NCBI RefSeq assembly: GCF_027244095.1
Contig: NC_069670.1
Location: 19,705,820-19,769,819, forward strand
DNA: 64,000 nt
DNA from: Hemicordylus capensis
Taxonomy: Eukaryota; Chordata; Lepidosauria; Squamata; Cordylidae
Direction: 5' to 3'
Every line of letters starts with the position of its first letter. Within the stretch, counting starts at the first letter, position 1. Below are positions 45,101 through 57,700 of the stretch, piece by piece. The position numbers and the translations under genes were made by a program. Under the pieces are notes generated by a model, which made no database searches, was not told where the DNA came from, and saw only the letters and a list, made by a program, of their open reading frames with translations.

Positions 45101-46108
45101 AACTTTTTTGGGTAGTGAAATCCAAAACGGATTGTGAGGAGCTCCAAAAGGATCTCTCCAAACTGGGTGAGTGGGCGACACAGTGGCAAATGCGGTTCAG
45201 TGTTGGCAAGTGTAAAGTGATGCACATTGGGACGAAAACCCCCAACTTTAAGTGTTGATGGGAGCTGAGCAGTCGTTGACTGACCAGGAGAGGGATCTTG
45301 AGGTCATGGTGGACAGCTCGTTGTAAGTGTCCACTCAATGTGAAAACTGTGAAAAAGGCCAATTCAAGCTGTGAAAAAGGCCAATTCCATGCTAGGGATC
45401 ATTTGGATTGAAAATAAAACTGCTAATATTATAATGCCCGTATACAAAACAATAGTGCAGCCACACCTGGAGTACTGCATACAATTCTGGTCACCACGTC
45501 TAAAAAAGGACATTGTAGAACTGGAAAAGGTGCAGAAGAGAGCAACCAAGATGATCAGGGGCCTAGAGCACCATCCTTATGAGGCAAGACTACAACACCT
45601 GGGGCTCTTTAGTTTAGAAAAAAGACAACTGTGGGGAGACATGATAGGAGGAGTTCTATAAAATCATGCATGGTGTGGAGAAAGTGGAGTGAGAGAAATT
45701 CTTCTCCCTCTCATATATAACACTAGAACCAGGGGTCATCCCATGAAATTGATTGCTAGGAAATTTAGGACCAGCGAACTGAGGTACTTTTTCACACAAC
45801 GCATAATCAACTTGTGGAATTCTCTGCCACAAGATGTGGCGACAGCCAACAACCTGGATGGCTTTAAGAGGGGTTTGGATAACTTCATGAAAGAGAAGTC
45901 TATCATCAGCTACTAGTCGGAGGGCTACAGGCCACCTCCAGCCTCAAAGGCAGGATGTCTCTGAGTACCAGTTGCAGGGGAGTAATAGCAGGAGAGAGGG
46001 CATGCCCCTTTCAACTCCTGCCTGTGGGCTTCCAGCGGCATCTGGCGGGCCACTGTGTGATACAGGATGCTGGACTAGATGGGCCTGATCCAGCAGGGCT
46101 GTTCTTCA
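42180..46108 (+). mobile_element. Long, broken CR1 LINE
   Basis: ORF1 remnants with an SGNH-esterase-like motif (VVGDSIIRG; VHVGTNN) at 42200-42920. ORF2 follows: endonuclease (YANARSLQAK; GITETW; MGDFYYPHIDW; GNSDHSAI) at 43130-43790 and reverse transcriptase (SLGPDGIHPRVLKEL; LDFQKAFDKVSH; FADDTKLF) at 44100-45250. The C-terminus (NLWNSLPQDV) runs to 45916 and a CR1 3' end closes at CAGCAGGGCTGTTCTT. Several stops and frameshifts interrupt it (a TAG after GITETW at 43238, TGA after the WIAN peptide at about 44926), so it is inactive. Confidence 0.9.
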
Positions 46109-47050
46109 AGAGCAGAGGCCACACCATCCATCAGGTTCAAGGTTTATTGTCACGACAAGCAGGGTGCCCAGCCTGCACACCCGGGAGACTTGGCAAGAGT
46201 GCTTTATACAGTCAGTCACAGATCTTAATGCAAACCCAGGCCCACCAATTAGGGGCTTACAGCACACAGTCTGAACCAATCATAATAGAACAAAGTTTCA
46301 GCATTGTAAAGTTCCCCCCAATCAGGAGCATAGAACAGGGCCAGTTACCCAATTACCGTAAAGGTCAGACTACATAGCTAGTAACATGGAGAGTATGCAC
46401 CAATCACCCTTTGCCAGCACTTCTGAAGACTCCAGTCTATAGGTTGTCCCAACAATTCCTTCAATTCCCTCCAAATAGCATCTGGATACATTGTGTTACC
46501 ATAGCAACCCTTGCAGCAGTGCTGAAGTCCATAACTCACAGGCCTGGCTTAGATACCTGACTAGGCCCCAACCAGACCCAAATAAAGGTTTTCTTGGTCA
46601 ATGGGAAACACAGGGTCGCTTTTTCATTCAGCTGCACAAGAGCCTTGAAAGGGAGGCCACAAGAAAGATGGAAGGCCTGCTTTGTGCCTGAAGCAACTCC
46701 CTGAGTCTTGAGACCCCAAAACTCTCCATCCATTGATCAGCAATGAATTGTCACCAATTCTTCAGAGTTCCTCTTGTGACGCTCCTCTTGTTCACATCCC
46801 GAGTCTGTGGAGGAAAAGCCAGCTCACTGTAGCAAATTCCATCCTGGTCCACAAAAAGGGGGACGGGGACCTCCTGTTATTTGTGTGAGGGGTTAAATTT
46901 CCAGGCTGTCCATTCCAGAAGCTGAGAGAGGTCCAAAGGCAGGACTGAACCAGATCAAGCTCCACACTCTCCACTCCTAACCAATACTATTGGTTTTCAA
47001 CTCCTAGAAAACTAGTGAAGTGGCTAGGAAAAGGTTTCCATGACCACCTG
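46109..47050. other. Unassigned; contains a repeat also found at 48.5 kb
   Basis: 46112-46195 (GGCCACACCATCCATCAGGT, TTTATTGTCACGACA, GGAGACTTGGCAAGAGT) recurs in the same orientation at 48492-48575. The family was not identified; an end repeat of an old element is possible. Confidence 0.4.
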
Positions 47051-47051
47051 G

Positions 47052-47185
47052 GAAGAGCCAGTGTGGTGTAGTGGTTAGAGTGCTGGACTAGGACCAGGGA
47101 GACCCGAGTTCAAATCCCCATCCAGCCATGAGACTTGCTGGGTGACTCTGGGCATACTTCACAGGGTTGTTGTGAGGAGAAACTA
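47052..47185 (+). mobile_element. tRNA-derived SINE, truncated
   Basis: GAGCCAGTGTGGTGTAGTGG and GAGTTCAAATCCCC mark the head. It breaks into the adjacent CR1 fragment. Confidence 0.8.
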
Positions 47186-47505
47186 TAGCCATCAGGATCA
47201 GTAGCCACAGATGGAATTGTCCTCCACCAATTTGCCTAAGCTCTGCTTAAGGCCATCCAAGCTGGTGGCCATCACCACATCCCAGGGTGGAGAATTCCAT
47301 AGATGAATGATGTGCGGTGTGGGAAAGTGCTTCCTTTCCATGGTCCTAAATTTCCTGGCCTTCAGTTTCACAGGATGACCCCAGGTTCTAGTGTTGCAAG
47401 AGAGGAAGAAGAACTTCTTCCTATCCATCTTCTCCACACCATTCCTCATTTTGCAGACCTCTCTCATGTCTCCCCGTTGTCACCTCTTTTCCAAACTAAA
47501 AAGTC
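47186..47505 (-). mobile_element. CR1 LINE 3' end, antisense
   Basis: On the minus strand it encodes the ORF2 C-terminus (LWNSPPWDVVMATSLDGLKQ) and the start of the 3' UTR. Confidence 0.85.
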
Positions 47506-47524
47506 CCAGTCAGAAAGGAGAAGA

Positions 47525-47705
47525 ATCGATCTGTAGTGGAGCTGAAGTGCAGGACTCCCAAGGCAGCACTCTCAGCAATGCTACCTGCTCCCCACACAGG
47601 GACAGCCAGACAGGCAGAGCTGAGGAGGGGTCTCCATGCATGGATGAGGCCTTGGTGCCGGGAGGAGGGGGTTCGATTTGTTAGGCACTGGCATGTTGGA
47701 GATGG
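47525..47705 (+). mobile_element. CR1 ORF1 fragment
   Basis: CRTPKAALSAMLPAPHTGTA and WCREEGVRFVRHWH match the ORF1 esterase-like region of the long CR1 at about 42680-42830. Confidence 0.75.
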
Positions 47706-49274
47706 AGTTGCAGTGCCTGGACCATTTCCACCAACTGTCCTAATGACCACTAGGGGCACTGGGAGTAGAGACCGCGAGTGAGGGTCTCCCTAACAATTCC
47801 AGCTGACTCTATTCGAGGACCCCTGATAGGACTCCTCAGGTATTTCCTGTTGACTCTCACAATCCCTTCCTTTCCTCTTAGAGAGCAGGTGGAAACATCT
47901 CTCCCTCCCTCCCTCTTCATCATGTAGTTCTTTAGATTAAAGATTAGGTCTTTCCTAGCCAAAGTGTACTTCACCAATCCATCTACTTAGTATTTGGATC
48001 CTACAAGCATCTCCATGTGTCTTCTCCAAATAGCTGCAACAACTAAACTCTGCAAACCACTCTGTGACTGGAGTGGGCAGCTTCTTTAGTGCTCTGCTAT
48101 TTAACTGGGAGGGTAAAAAGCACAACCCCCAATATGGGATACATTTGGGGGCAAGCAAAGCCCATGTGAGACAGCCACAAGCTCAGCAAAACTGGCTGAG
48201 AGTCGGACACCACAAATGGTCTTCTCAGAAAACACCTCACTGGCGGTCACATTTCCCTGCTAGCAAAATGAGGCCTGCAAGAGTCTGCCCCCCCTAAGTG
48301 CCACCCACAAGAAGGCAGGAAGCCGGGCACTGAGGGACGGAATGGGTGGCTTTGGTTTCTGTGGGTACCAGAACATCCCCTGTATTTGCCGCCAACTGCT
48401 GGAAAGATCGGAACAGAAAAGACCGTGGCAGGTTGCATGAGCCTCTATTTGGATGGCGTTGGAGAAATCTCCAGGAGTTGGTTTAATGAGCGGAGGCCAC
48501 ACCACCCATCAGGTTCAAGGTTTATTGTCACGACATGCTGGGTGCCTGCAGACCCAGGAGACTTGGCAAGAGTTCTTATATTGATTGGAAACTATGAACT
48601 GGCTCCAAGGTTCCTTTTTGCTCTTAGCAGACACGCAAGCCTGGGCAGACTCCGCTGTGCTTTGCTTCTGTGTGCTCTGCTGTAACAGAAGGGCATCTCT
48701 TACCAGAGAGAATTCTCAGTATAATACACCTTATTTCTTAGCCACTCCATAACAAATTGTTCTCCGGGCATTCAAACAGCATTCGAACATGAAAGAAAAA
48801 AGCACCACACATTAAATCATCACAACCCCGCCGCCCCCCGCAAATAAAATTGGGGGGGGCAGAAACCACAAAATACAATACAAAGCAATTTACAAGCACT
48901 TTTGAAATCAGTTGAAAAAACTGGGAAGGATTCAGTGGCGCACACCCCACTGAACACAAGTAGGCCAAGTCAAGAGGCACAAGACCTTTTCGGGAGGAAT
49001 CCGAACGCCAGGGATACTCGAGAGATGGGATCAGCTTCCCTTCAAAAGACGGCCGGCTTGTGGGACTTTTTTCCACTCAGAAAAGACTGCTTCAACTTTT
49101 GGTTTTGGAGGGGGGAAAGGGAAGGGGAGGTGGGGGGAACCAGAGGTTCACCTTTGTTTGGGGCGTAATGGCGCAGAAGAGGTTTCACCACACAAAACAC
49201 TTTTATTGCTCATTCAACAGCTGAGAAAGTTTCTGAAGGAACAAGAGAACTGGTCTTGTCACAGCAAGCATGAA
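47706..49274. other. Unassigned region
   Basis: It includes the second copy of the 46.1 kb repeat (48492-48575). No genes were recognised. Confidence 0.35.
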
Positions 49275-49552
49275 TAAAATTACCCTTTGCTAAGCAGGGT
49301 CCACCCTGGTTTGTGTTTGGATGGGACTATATGTGAGCATTTTAAGATATTCCCCTTAGGGTATGGGGCTGCTCTGGGAGGAGCATCAGAAGGTTCCAGG
49401 TTCCCTCTCAGGCAGCATCTCCAAGAAAGGGCTGGGAGAAACTCCTGAGCCTGAAACCTTGGAGAGCTGCTGCCAGTCTGTGTAGACAGTTCTGAACTAG
49501 ATGGACCAAGGGTCTGACTCAGTAGAAGGCAGCTTCCTGATCCTATGTCATA
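49275..49552 (+). mobile_element. 5S rRNA-derived SINE
   Basis: TTGCTAAGCAGGGTCCACCC and TTTGGATGGGACT match the internal promoter of 5S rRNA genes. The tail has GACTCAGTAGAAGGCAGCTT. It is full length or nearly so. Confidence 0.8.
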
Positions 49553-49743
49553 ACAGCAGTGGCACAAAGCTCTCGCTTGACTTGCATGGCTCTCGCCACC
49601 ATTATTGGGGGTTCAGGAGTTGACCAATCAGGTGGGCCCTCAGCTGGTGGTGCGAAAACTGGCCAAACCCAGGTGCTGGCTGTCCCTGATGGTTTTTGCC
49701 TGTTTTCAAGGGAATTTTTGATATCCGTTTTAGACATTTGTTG

Positions 49744-50360
49744 AGACCAGAGTCCAGTACCTCTCCAGTTTTTACCACTGGCCCTCCTGACTTTGCTGGC
49801 TCCTCTGTGTCCTGATCATTGGTTGTGGGTGGAATTGAGACCCTAGAAGTGGAATTCGTATTCGTATTCGTATTCACCCAGGACTAAAAAAGTGGTAGGA
49901 GACTGTGGAGCCTATTTATGAATTACTTTGTGGGAAATGCCATATGCAGAGTCTTGCCTGATCGCCTGTGGCGAGGGAAAATGGGGCTCAGGCAACCAAA
50001 CTCTGAACCCTTTATGAAATCAATCTATCAAAGTTTATTACGGTCTACGACCAGCACAACAAGGGGGGAAAAGTCCTTTATGAACTGGAAGAGAGTAGCT
50101 CTTTCTTTCCGTCTTCCCTTTCAGATCGATTATGCAGAAGTCCGTCGCAAGAACTGAAATGAGGGTCCAAGTGATGGCGAGAGTCTGCTGGTCAAATTTG
50201 ATATCATTTTTTAAAGAAGGAAAGCCCCGGGGGGGGGGGAAGCAAGTGCTGGAGTTTATTTCTTTCAACTAACTGAATGTTTACGCCGGTATCAAGCATG
50301 AGGTGTTTTTTCATAGTAATGTTGATGCTTCAGTTAAACACAATGTTCCTGCATTAATGG
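49744..50360 (+). pseudogene. Plus-strand receptor relic: ITIM exon and 3' UTR
   Basis: After a TTTCAG acceptor, 50125-50157 encodes IDYAEVRRKN and stop, matching the last exon of the receptor at 15081. Homology extends on both sides: 49744-50120 matches the last intron (14800-15080), and the region to 50360 matches the 3' UTR. No other exons of this copy were found upstream, so it is an orphan end, though the exon itself is open. Confidence 0.85.
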
Positions 50361-53300
50361 TGGTGTCCTTGTCTTTATTTTCCAACATCTGATGACCAAG
50401 TTGTATCTTATATGCTCTGTGTGTGTGTGTTTTGCAAGGCAGTTGGGGGATGTTGGTTGCTCTGTTTTTGATCCCAACAGCCGTCCATCCATTGACTGTC
50501 CACTGGCTTGTTTTAGGTCCCTCCAATCTTGATTTATTTCCCTTGCAAGGCTCAACTCCTCTTGCTCCTTTCCTGATTCTTTGATGCAGAATCCAGCTGG
50601 GTGTAGCCATGTAACAAACACCTTCGAATCTTTTAAAAGGAAGAAAAGGAAAAGGTGGGGTGGGTGACCAGCCTGTTATTTGACAGCATACAGTTCTCGC
50701 CTGCTCTACCCTAGAGGTCTCTGGGGTATGTGGCAGGTGGCATCAAAAGAGGATGATGCCTCCTGCCACATAGGGGAGATGCCCATGTCCGTCCCTCCCC
50801 CCAGCATCCGCTTGGAGTGAGGGAGATAATGAAGACAATAGGGAGGGGTGGAGCTCAGGTGGGGGGGCATGTTCTTTGAACTCAATTGATCATCATATTA
50901 AGCTTGCTCTTTATGGCTTTTCTCCGGAAGTGCTGCAAATTATGGGCTATGAACAAGCAAAAAAACAAAGCAAAGAATATCAGATACAGAATGGCAACCG
51001 TAGGGCTCCCAAATAACTGAAAATATGGAGATTTGCCTTTAGCACCAAACCAGCCAATTATTGTCAATCTCTAATTACTCCTAAGTACCATAGAGCATTT
51101 GTGCTGGCCCCCTTTGACATATTGCCCACAGCGGTTCTGTACGGTAGATAGGGACCGGTTTCCTATTCTGAACGCTAATGCACAGGCCACAGAGGATGTG
51201 GGTCATGTTTAATTATACTGCAATTTTTATAGGGTCTCATGTGAGACCCTATAAACATCTAATGACTAACATAGTGGAATAATTTACTATGTCGTTGTAT
51301 ATTCGTAAAACTATATTGCTGCATGGGAGTGACACTATGTTCCTTTCTTCATGTTTCTGCCCTGGTCAAATACTGCAATACATTTTATCTATCTATCCAA
51401 GCAACTCAGAGGATCAGACAATGCTGTACAAGTGCCACCTAAGAAGAGGCATTCCCCTTCTCTCCCACACAGGAAGGAGTGCCTCTTCTAGGATGGCTCC
51501 TCCTCCAGATCTCATCGAAAACTTAAACAAGAGATTCTGTTGATTTGCATCCATAAGCAGATTTAACAATCTGATTCAATACAAAGCAATGAATTGACTA
51601 AGATTTCTTTAATCAGTCAACATGTCTAGCTCAAGCCTCCATGTACTTTTGGGTTCCTGCAGTTACTCAGAGGTTTGATTAAACTGGATTCCTGCTTAAT
51701 GGAAACTGCAGGAGAAACATTCAGACATGTGTCCAAATTGCAAGTGGCCAGAAGACACTTTCCAAAGAAGAGACCTACCTATGGATTCCTTGAGGATGGA
51801 ATTTCAGTGATCTTGAGCTGGTATCTTTGGGAACAAAGAGGAGAAAAGAGAAACGTGAAAAAACACGAGGTCCTCCTCCTCTTCCTCCTCCCTCTTTCCC
51901 ACTGTGAGTCTGAAAATGAAAATGACTCGAGGCTGAGGATGGTGCCAAAGAACTCAAGAACTGCCCTGCTAGATCAGGCCCATCTAGCCCAGCATCCTGC
52001 CTCCAAGAGCAGCCAGCCAAGGCCTCCGGGAAGATGGCAAGCAGTGCCTGGAAGCCGACAGCCCACTCTTGCTCCAGGCCCCATTGCACCAGATGTTCAG
52101 AAGGAGGCTGCACCTCAACAGGGCATTGAAGTCCCTGCAAGGGATACCCTCCAGCTGAAGGCCCAGCTGGGAGAGAATTCCGGGAGGTGTTATGTCGCCA
52201 TCCTGGCTCGGAACCATCACTAGGCCTCTTCTTCAGACAGACGCATATTTGCATAAACACCAGAAGTTCAAGTCTTTGGTTCATAGATCTGCACTACTAG
52301 TCTAAACACCCAAATTTAGCAGTTGTCGCTCCGCTCCCCAATGGAATCCTGGGAATGGGAGTTCTGTGAAGGAACTTGGGCTTGAGATGGACTCTAAGCA
52401 TTCACTGGATCCCTCAATAAGGTCGTGCACACGGCCATTTGCTGCAGGTGGGGCGGATGTGGGGGCAGGGGGGGATTAATCTTTTTGCCACTCATAGGCA
52501 GCCCAAGATTTGCCAGCCCAGGAACAAGAGTAAGGGGCCTTGGTGGGGAGGGAAGCTTTTTTCCTGTGTTTTACCTTTAAAAATGCTGCTGTGTAGCGGC
52601 AAAGGCTCTGCCCGCCTCCTACACCATCACAGGAGGTGAGGTTGGGCACTGGAGGATGGCGGCGAAAGAGGTCCCTACTCAAGCCTGGCTTACTCGCAAA
52701 TGACACAGAGAGGGCGATTTCGAGCCTCTGCATGCGAACTTTTTTCTTGACAGGAAAAAAGGAATTAAGTTTCCCTCCAAGATGCCACTCCCCAAGATTT
52801 GCCGCCATAGGCAGCTGCCTATACTGCCTATGTGGTAATCCGCCATTGGATGGGAGGAAGCCAAGTCTGAGCTCACCTTCCCCCCAGAGGAGCTCACTCC
52901 ATGGGTGGGACGTTCTGCTTGCGTCCCACACAACCCACACTGCTCCCGGCAGCACAGATCTCTGGAGGCCAGGAAGACAAGTCTCAGCCTCCGGGAATCC
53001 CTAAATGTTCACATGGGGCACATGGGTGCCCCCATACACCGGGCACTCTAGGCACCACCTGACTCTGTGTGTCACAGAGGATCCTGGCACCGGGGTTAAG
53101 GGCATCCTCGCTCCCTTAACCCTGGCTAAAGGCCGGGGTTAAAAGGTGGGTTAGGTGGGGCAGCCGCGCCAGGATCGTTCTTGATCCTGGCACTCCACGC
53201 GAGCAGCCTAACCCAGTGTAGTTAGCAGTGCATCTGCTAACACTCCAGGCCGACCCAGTTTGTGTTCCGTGGCCTTGAATCCTTGGGGAGATGAGAGGAG

Positions 53301-53600
53301 TGCGTTGCTGGAGCCCATCAAGACCAGCATGTCTGGCATCCTTGGCAAGAATCGCCCAGAGCCATTTGGATGGAGACGTATATAAATGTAATTGATCAAT
53401 CAGTCAATCAATCAATCAATCAATCAATAAACCTAAGAATCCATCCCAGCCCTCAGCAGGCACCAAGTGGCCCACCCGCCATTGAGTAGCCATCAGCAGG
53501 GTGGGAGTGTGCTCTGCTTTCTCTCCACTCCAGCAAAGGGGTCTGGGCCGGATCGGCTCCTGCGTGAAGAGAGACTGGGGAGGCTGGGCTTCTTCTCTCG
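50361..53600. other. Mostly unassigned; scattered MITE and CR1 fragments
   Basis: A CR1-like antisense scrap lies near 51955-52030. Palindromic GC-rich MITE-like sequence lies at 53040-53210 and a (CAAT)n run at 53395-53427. Cytoplasmic exons of the minus-strand receptor at 54743 could lie here, but none was identified. Confidence 0.35.
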
Positions 53601-53609
53601 GCTGCTCAT

Positions 53610-53740
53610 CTCACCTGGAGTGGAAGTGCAGCCGGATCCAAAGGCAGCTCACGAGGAGCAGCAGCAGCAACGCCAACATGCTCTTGGAAGACCAGGGCAG
53701 AGTCTCCCTCCGGCATTTATTAGCGGTTCCCACAGGTGAA
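53610..53740 (-). pseudogene. Spare or relic TM exon of the minus-strand receptor
   Basis: A minus-strand frame reads MLALLLLLLVSCLWIRLH, close to the TM exon at 54743-54877 (LALLLLLLSFLWIRLG). The acceptor side is degraded and the donor phase differs, so it is probably a dead duplicate. Alternative use cannot be excluded. Confidence 0.65.
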
Positions 53741-53819
53741 ACTTTGAAAGGAAATGAGAGTGAAAGAGAAGAGATTCGCCTACTCAGCAATTACCACTCT
53801 TGACAGAGAACCCTACTCA

Positions 53820-53880
53820 GGGGCAGAGCTACCATTGAGCGATAGGGTTCAAAGAACCCGGGCCACCAAGGGGAGATGTC
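53820..53880. mobile_element. Fragment of the CAGGGGC-type TIR element
   Basis: CAGGGGCAGAGCTACCATTG resembles the left end of the element at 20246. Confidence 0.35.
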
Positions 53881-54000
53881 ATGCACACATGGGCACGGCC
53901 CAATCAGTGAAGGCCCCGCCCTAGTCCTCCCAAATGCATTCCCAGCCAGCAAACTGGATGGCTGAGTGCATTTCTCCCCCACCCCCCCACTTTCTCTACA

Positions 54001-54136
54001 CCAGGGCTTCTTAACCTTGGGCCCCCAGATGTTGCTGGACTACAACTCCCAGAATCCCCAGCCACAATGGACTTGGCTGGGGATTCTGGGAGTTGTAGTC
54101 CAGCAACATCTGGGGGCCCACGGTTAAGAAACCCCG
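54001..54136. mobile_element. Near-perfect palindromic MITE with target duplication
   Basis: The arms (CCAGATGTTGCTGGACTACA and its exact complement) form a stem of about 60 bases. CTCTACA flanks both ends (53994-54000 and 54137-54143), fitting a hAT-type 8-base duplication. It is the cleanest copy of this family in the window. Confidence 0.8.
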
Positions 54137-54742
54137 CTCTACATCAATGGAAATGAGCTCTGGGGAGCTTGCCCAGACCCGGGCATGCCCACACAAGCAT
54201 GATGTCATTGTGCACGGGACGTCACTGGTGGGGCTGCTGGCATGGTAGGACACAGGCTGCCATTTGGCTTGCTCTGCCAGTGACTCCACTCTTCTGCCTT
54301 GATCCCTTCCAACTTCAGCAGAGGGACGCAGCTCAACAAGAGAGAACCACCCATTGGCCTTATGACTGGGGCAACTGGAAGCATAGCAATAGCGGCCATT
54401 TTCAGCAAGACCGGCTGTGAGGTGGGGTGCAATGATGACCCAGGGCTGTGCAAGAGCTTGGCCTAGAAGCAAAGAAATCACAAATTCCACCCCAAGGAAA
54501 GCCAGATCCAGTGCTAGACACCCCCCCCCCCAGCACGCAGCTCTTTGGATGAGGATCAAAACCTCCCTTTGAGGGGTTAGCTCCGCTCACGAGTGCACAG
54601 TCTGACAGAAGACTGGAGTTTTTTGAGCCTAAGGTCTTCCCCAGTAGATTGGCTCTTTCATGAGAGTGCTAATCCCCAGGCGGCAAGCCACCACAGGGAC
54701 AGGAGTATGGTTGGGTCTCCATGATGGTTTGGTCTCCATTAC

Positions 54743-57700
54743 CTAGACGGGAAGGGCCAAGCCGGATCCAAAGAAAGCTCAGGAGAAGCAGCAGCAACGC
54801 CAGCAGGACCATGACAGCCAGGGGTATCTTGTAGCTTGTGCAGTTATGATCAGAGGAAGCTGTACCCACAGAGGAAGCTTGAAAAGGAAGAAAGAAAAGA
54901 GGTTTATTCACCTAGGCACGGACGCTGTTTCTTGATTTTAGGCATTGATTTGCAAGAATCTTTAGGCAAGATTTGATTTGCAGGGATCTTGATTTGATTT
55001 GATTTGATTTGCTAGATCTGATTTGATTTGACTTGACTTGCAAGAATCTTTAGGAAAGAATTGATTTGCAATAATCTTGATTTGATTTGCAAGATTTGAT
55101 TTGATTTGATTTGCAAGAATCGCTAGGCAAGATTTTAGGCACTGACGCCATTTCCTGATTTTCTTGATTTATTGGGCTTGTAGTCTGCTCTCTCATCCGC
55201 TCAGAGCAACTTATGGCAGTTTACATCTGTTGAAAAACGAAGAATTTTGTCTTGCTCCCAGTTTCACTCGCTAAGTACAAGGCAGCGGGGCAGACTGCTC
55301 AGCAGACACCGAGGGGGCCATCGGAGCTATTGGGGCAGACACCATTTTTGTGCAACACCAGGCTCTTCATAAGACACAAAGCAAGAGTGCTGTTTCCTCC
55401 CAAGGAAATAGAACCTTTGAGAGTTGACAGATGCTTCCCACCAGTCAGGGAAAGGAGAGCAAAAGAGCCAATAACTTCCACTGATGAGGCTTAAATTGGG
55501 TTTTAGCCTCTCTTATGAACACCTGTGCTTTACAAATGGGGAGGAGAGGTGTTTGTAATGTACACTGGCATTCTGATCAATGCAGGTGTTACATTTGTAA
55601 GACAGGCCTGACTGAAGCAAGAGCTGTTCCGGGTCTTGTATGTTAACACGGCATACAAGGGTTTTTACAATGGTGGAATCCCAAGCAAAACTCCTCACCT
55701 GCAGGGAACGGGGCACTCTTCTTCACACTCTTGCTGGAAGAGTTGAACCGGACTTCACAGGTGTAGAGCTTCCTGCTGTTCTGAGAGTCCACCATGGGGA
55801 CGGAAAGCAGACTGATGAAGGTTAAGGAGCCGCTGCTGTTTTTCACCAAAAGCACCCGTCCCTCTTGCTGGAGATCTCCAGAGATATTCCAGGACACCTG
55901 GACCAAGTTGGATGCTCCATGGACCACGCAAGCGAGATGGCTGCTGTGCAGAGACTTAGATGCTGAAGGGAGCAAAAGCATCACCCAGGTGCTCGGGGTG
56001 TAACTGTCTGAGGAGGAAAAGGAAGCAGAGAGTTCAGAAAGGGAGGCTTCCCTGGTTCAGATACAACCAAGTTTCTGAACTTAGTTGTGGTGGTGCTGCC
56101 ATTTTCCAGCTTTGCTCCAGGAACAGAGGGGAATCAGAGGATCATGGGACACCCCGCCCCACCATCTAGTAAGAGAGAAGCAGTGAGTTTGCATTGGGCC
56201 TCTGGGAAGGCCAGGGCTGAGCAGCTGGGGCCATAATAGGCCCTCCAGGGGCCTCTTGCTCAGTATTTGCCTGACCAGGGCAACCTTTGGTATTTGCCAT
56301 GCATATTAAAACCACATAAAAACCAGTGGCTAGAAGTATGTGTGAGAACTGCCTGCCATGGAGAAGGAAATCCCTAGAATCCATATACTCTGGGAATAAT
56401 ACAGCATTGCCAAAGCTATGCAGCTCCGAAGCGGGTCAATTCCCTGGTGCTGAAGACTGTTGAAGGCTTAAATATGTCGTTCAAATTACCACTGCAAAGC
56501 TTCACCTTGCAAAGGGGACAATTCATGCTTCCTACCACAAGACTGATTCTCCACCCCAGTGCAATAGTCAGATATACATTTAAGACTGAAATAGAATATG
56601 TTTAAACTTGCCATTGATAGCTTCGCCCTGATTCCTTACCTCCGACAATCAGGGAAGTCCCATTGCTGAAAGACATTGTTGAAAAATCGAGCTGTCTGCT
56701 ACAGAAATAGAGACCAGAATCAGTCTTTTGAGGATGGGAGATTTCCAGCATCACCTTCTGTCCTTTCGCTTTGCAAACAAATTTACCAGACGTCTTGTCA
56801 CAGCCATTCTCAGTTAAACGTGTTATTTCACCATCTCGTCTTCTGTACCAACTGAATGAAATTCCTTTGTCATCAATAACATCTGTAGAAGTGCACGAGA
56901 TCTCAGCTGTGCCCCCAGTATCCACAAACAGGAGCCTCTCGGTCTGATATAGTAATAACTGGGCATGTAACACTGAGGAGATAAACAGAGAAGGACCATA
57001 TTTCACCCCTCAACATCTCCTACCATGAAAAGTCTTTAGAAAGCAAGGTCATCCCTGTCTGGGAATTCCTACATTTTGTCAAGTTCCCAGTAATGGAAAC
57101 ATGAGAAACAATGCACAGTTAAGAAACGTGCCAAATATTTCATGTAAGTTACAGCATAGTTCTTCTAAGAGGGCATTTAAATGCAGCCAGTTTCTCAGAT
57201 ACAAAGCACTAAGATTGAGGTTAAAGTGATGAGAAATTGTCTAATACAGGCTCATCAGTAATCAATAAGTGTATAAAGTTGATCCAGGCTTCCAACAAGA
57301 GTGTAAGGCCGATAAGCCAGAATGAAGTTGCTGTTCAAGTCAAAAAGATGTGAGGTTCTCAGCCAAAGAGATAGTAAATACAAAGGATGCCTCTGAGAAC
57401 CAAACAGTGCCTCATTGAGTTGGCACCTTGTGAATACATCTGTTTATTCACCCAGGTCGATAAGAACTAAGCCAAGGAGAAGAACAACAGTAGGTGCCAA
57501 GTTTGGCTGGCAATGTGTGAATACATCATCATCATCATCATCATCATCTCTTCAATTTCTATACCGCTCCTCCAAAAATGGCTCAGGGCAGTTTACACAG
57601 AGCAAAACAAATGAACAAGATGGATCCCTGTACCAAAGGGCTCACAATCTAAAAAGAAACTTAAGATAGATACCAGCAACAGTCACTGGAGGTACTATGC

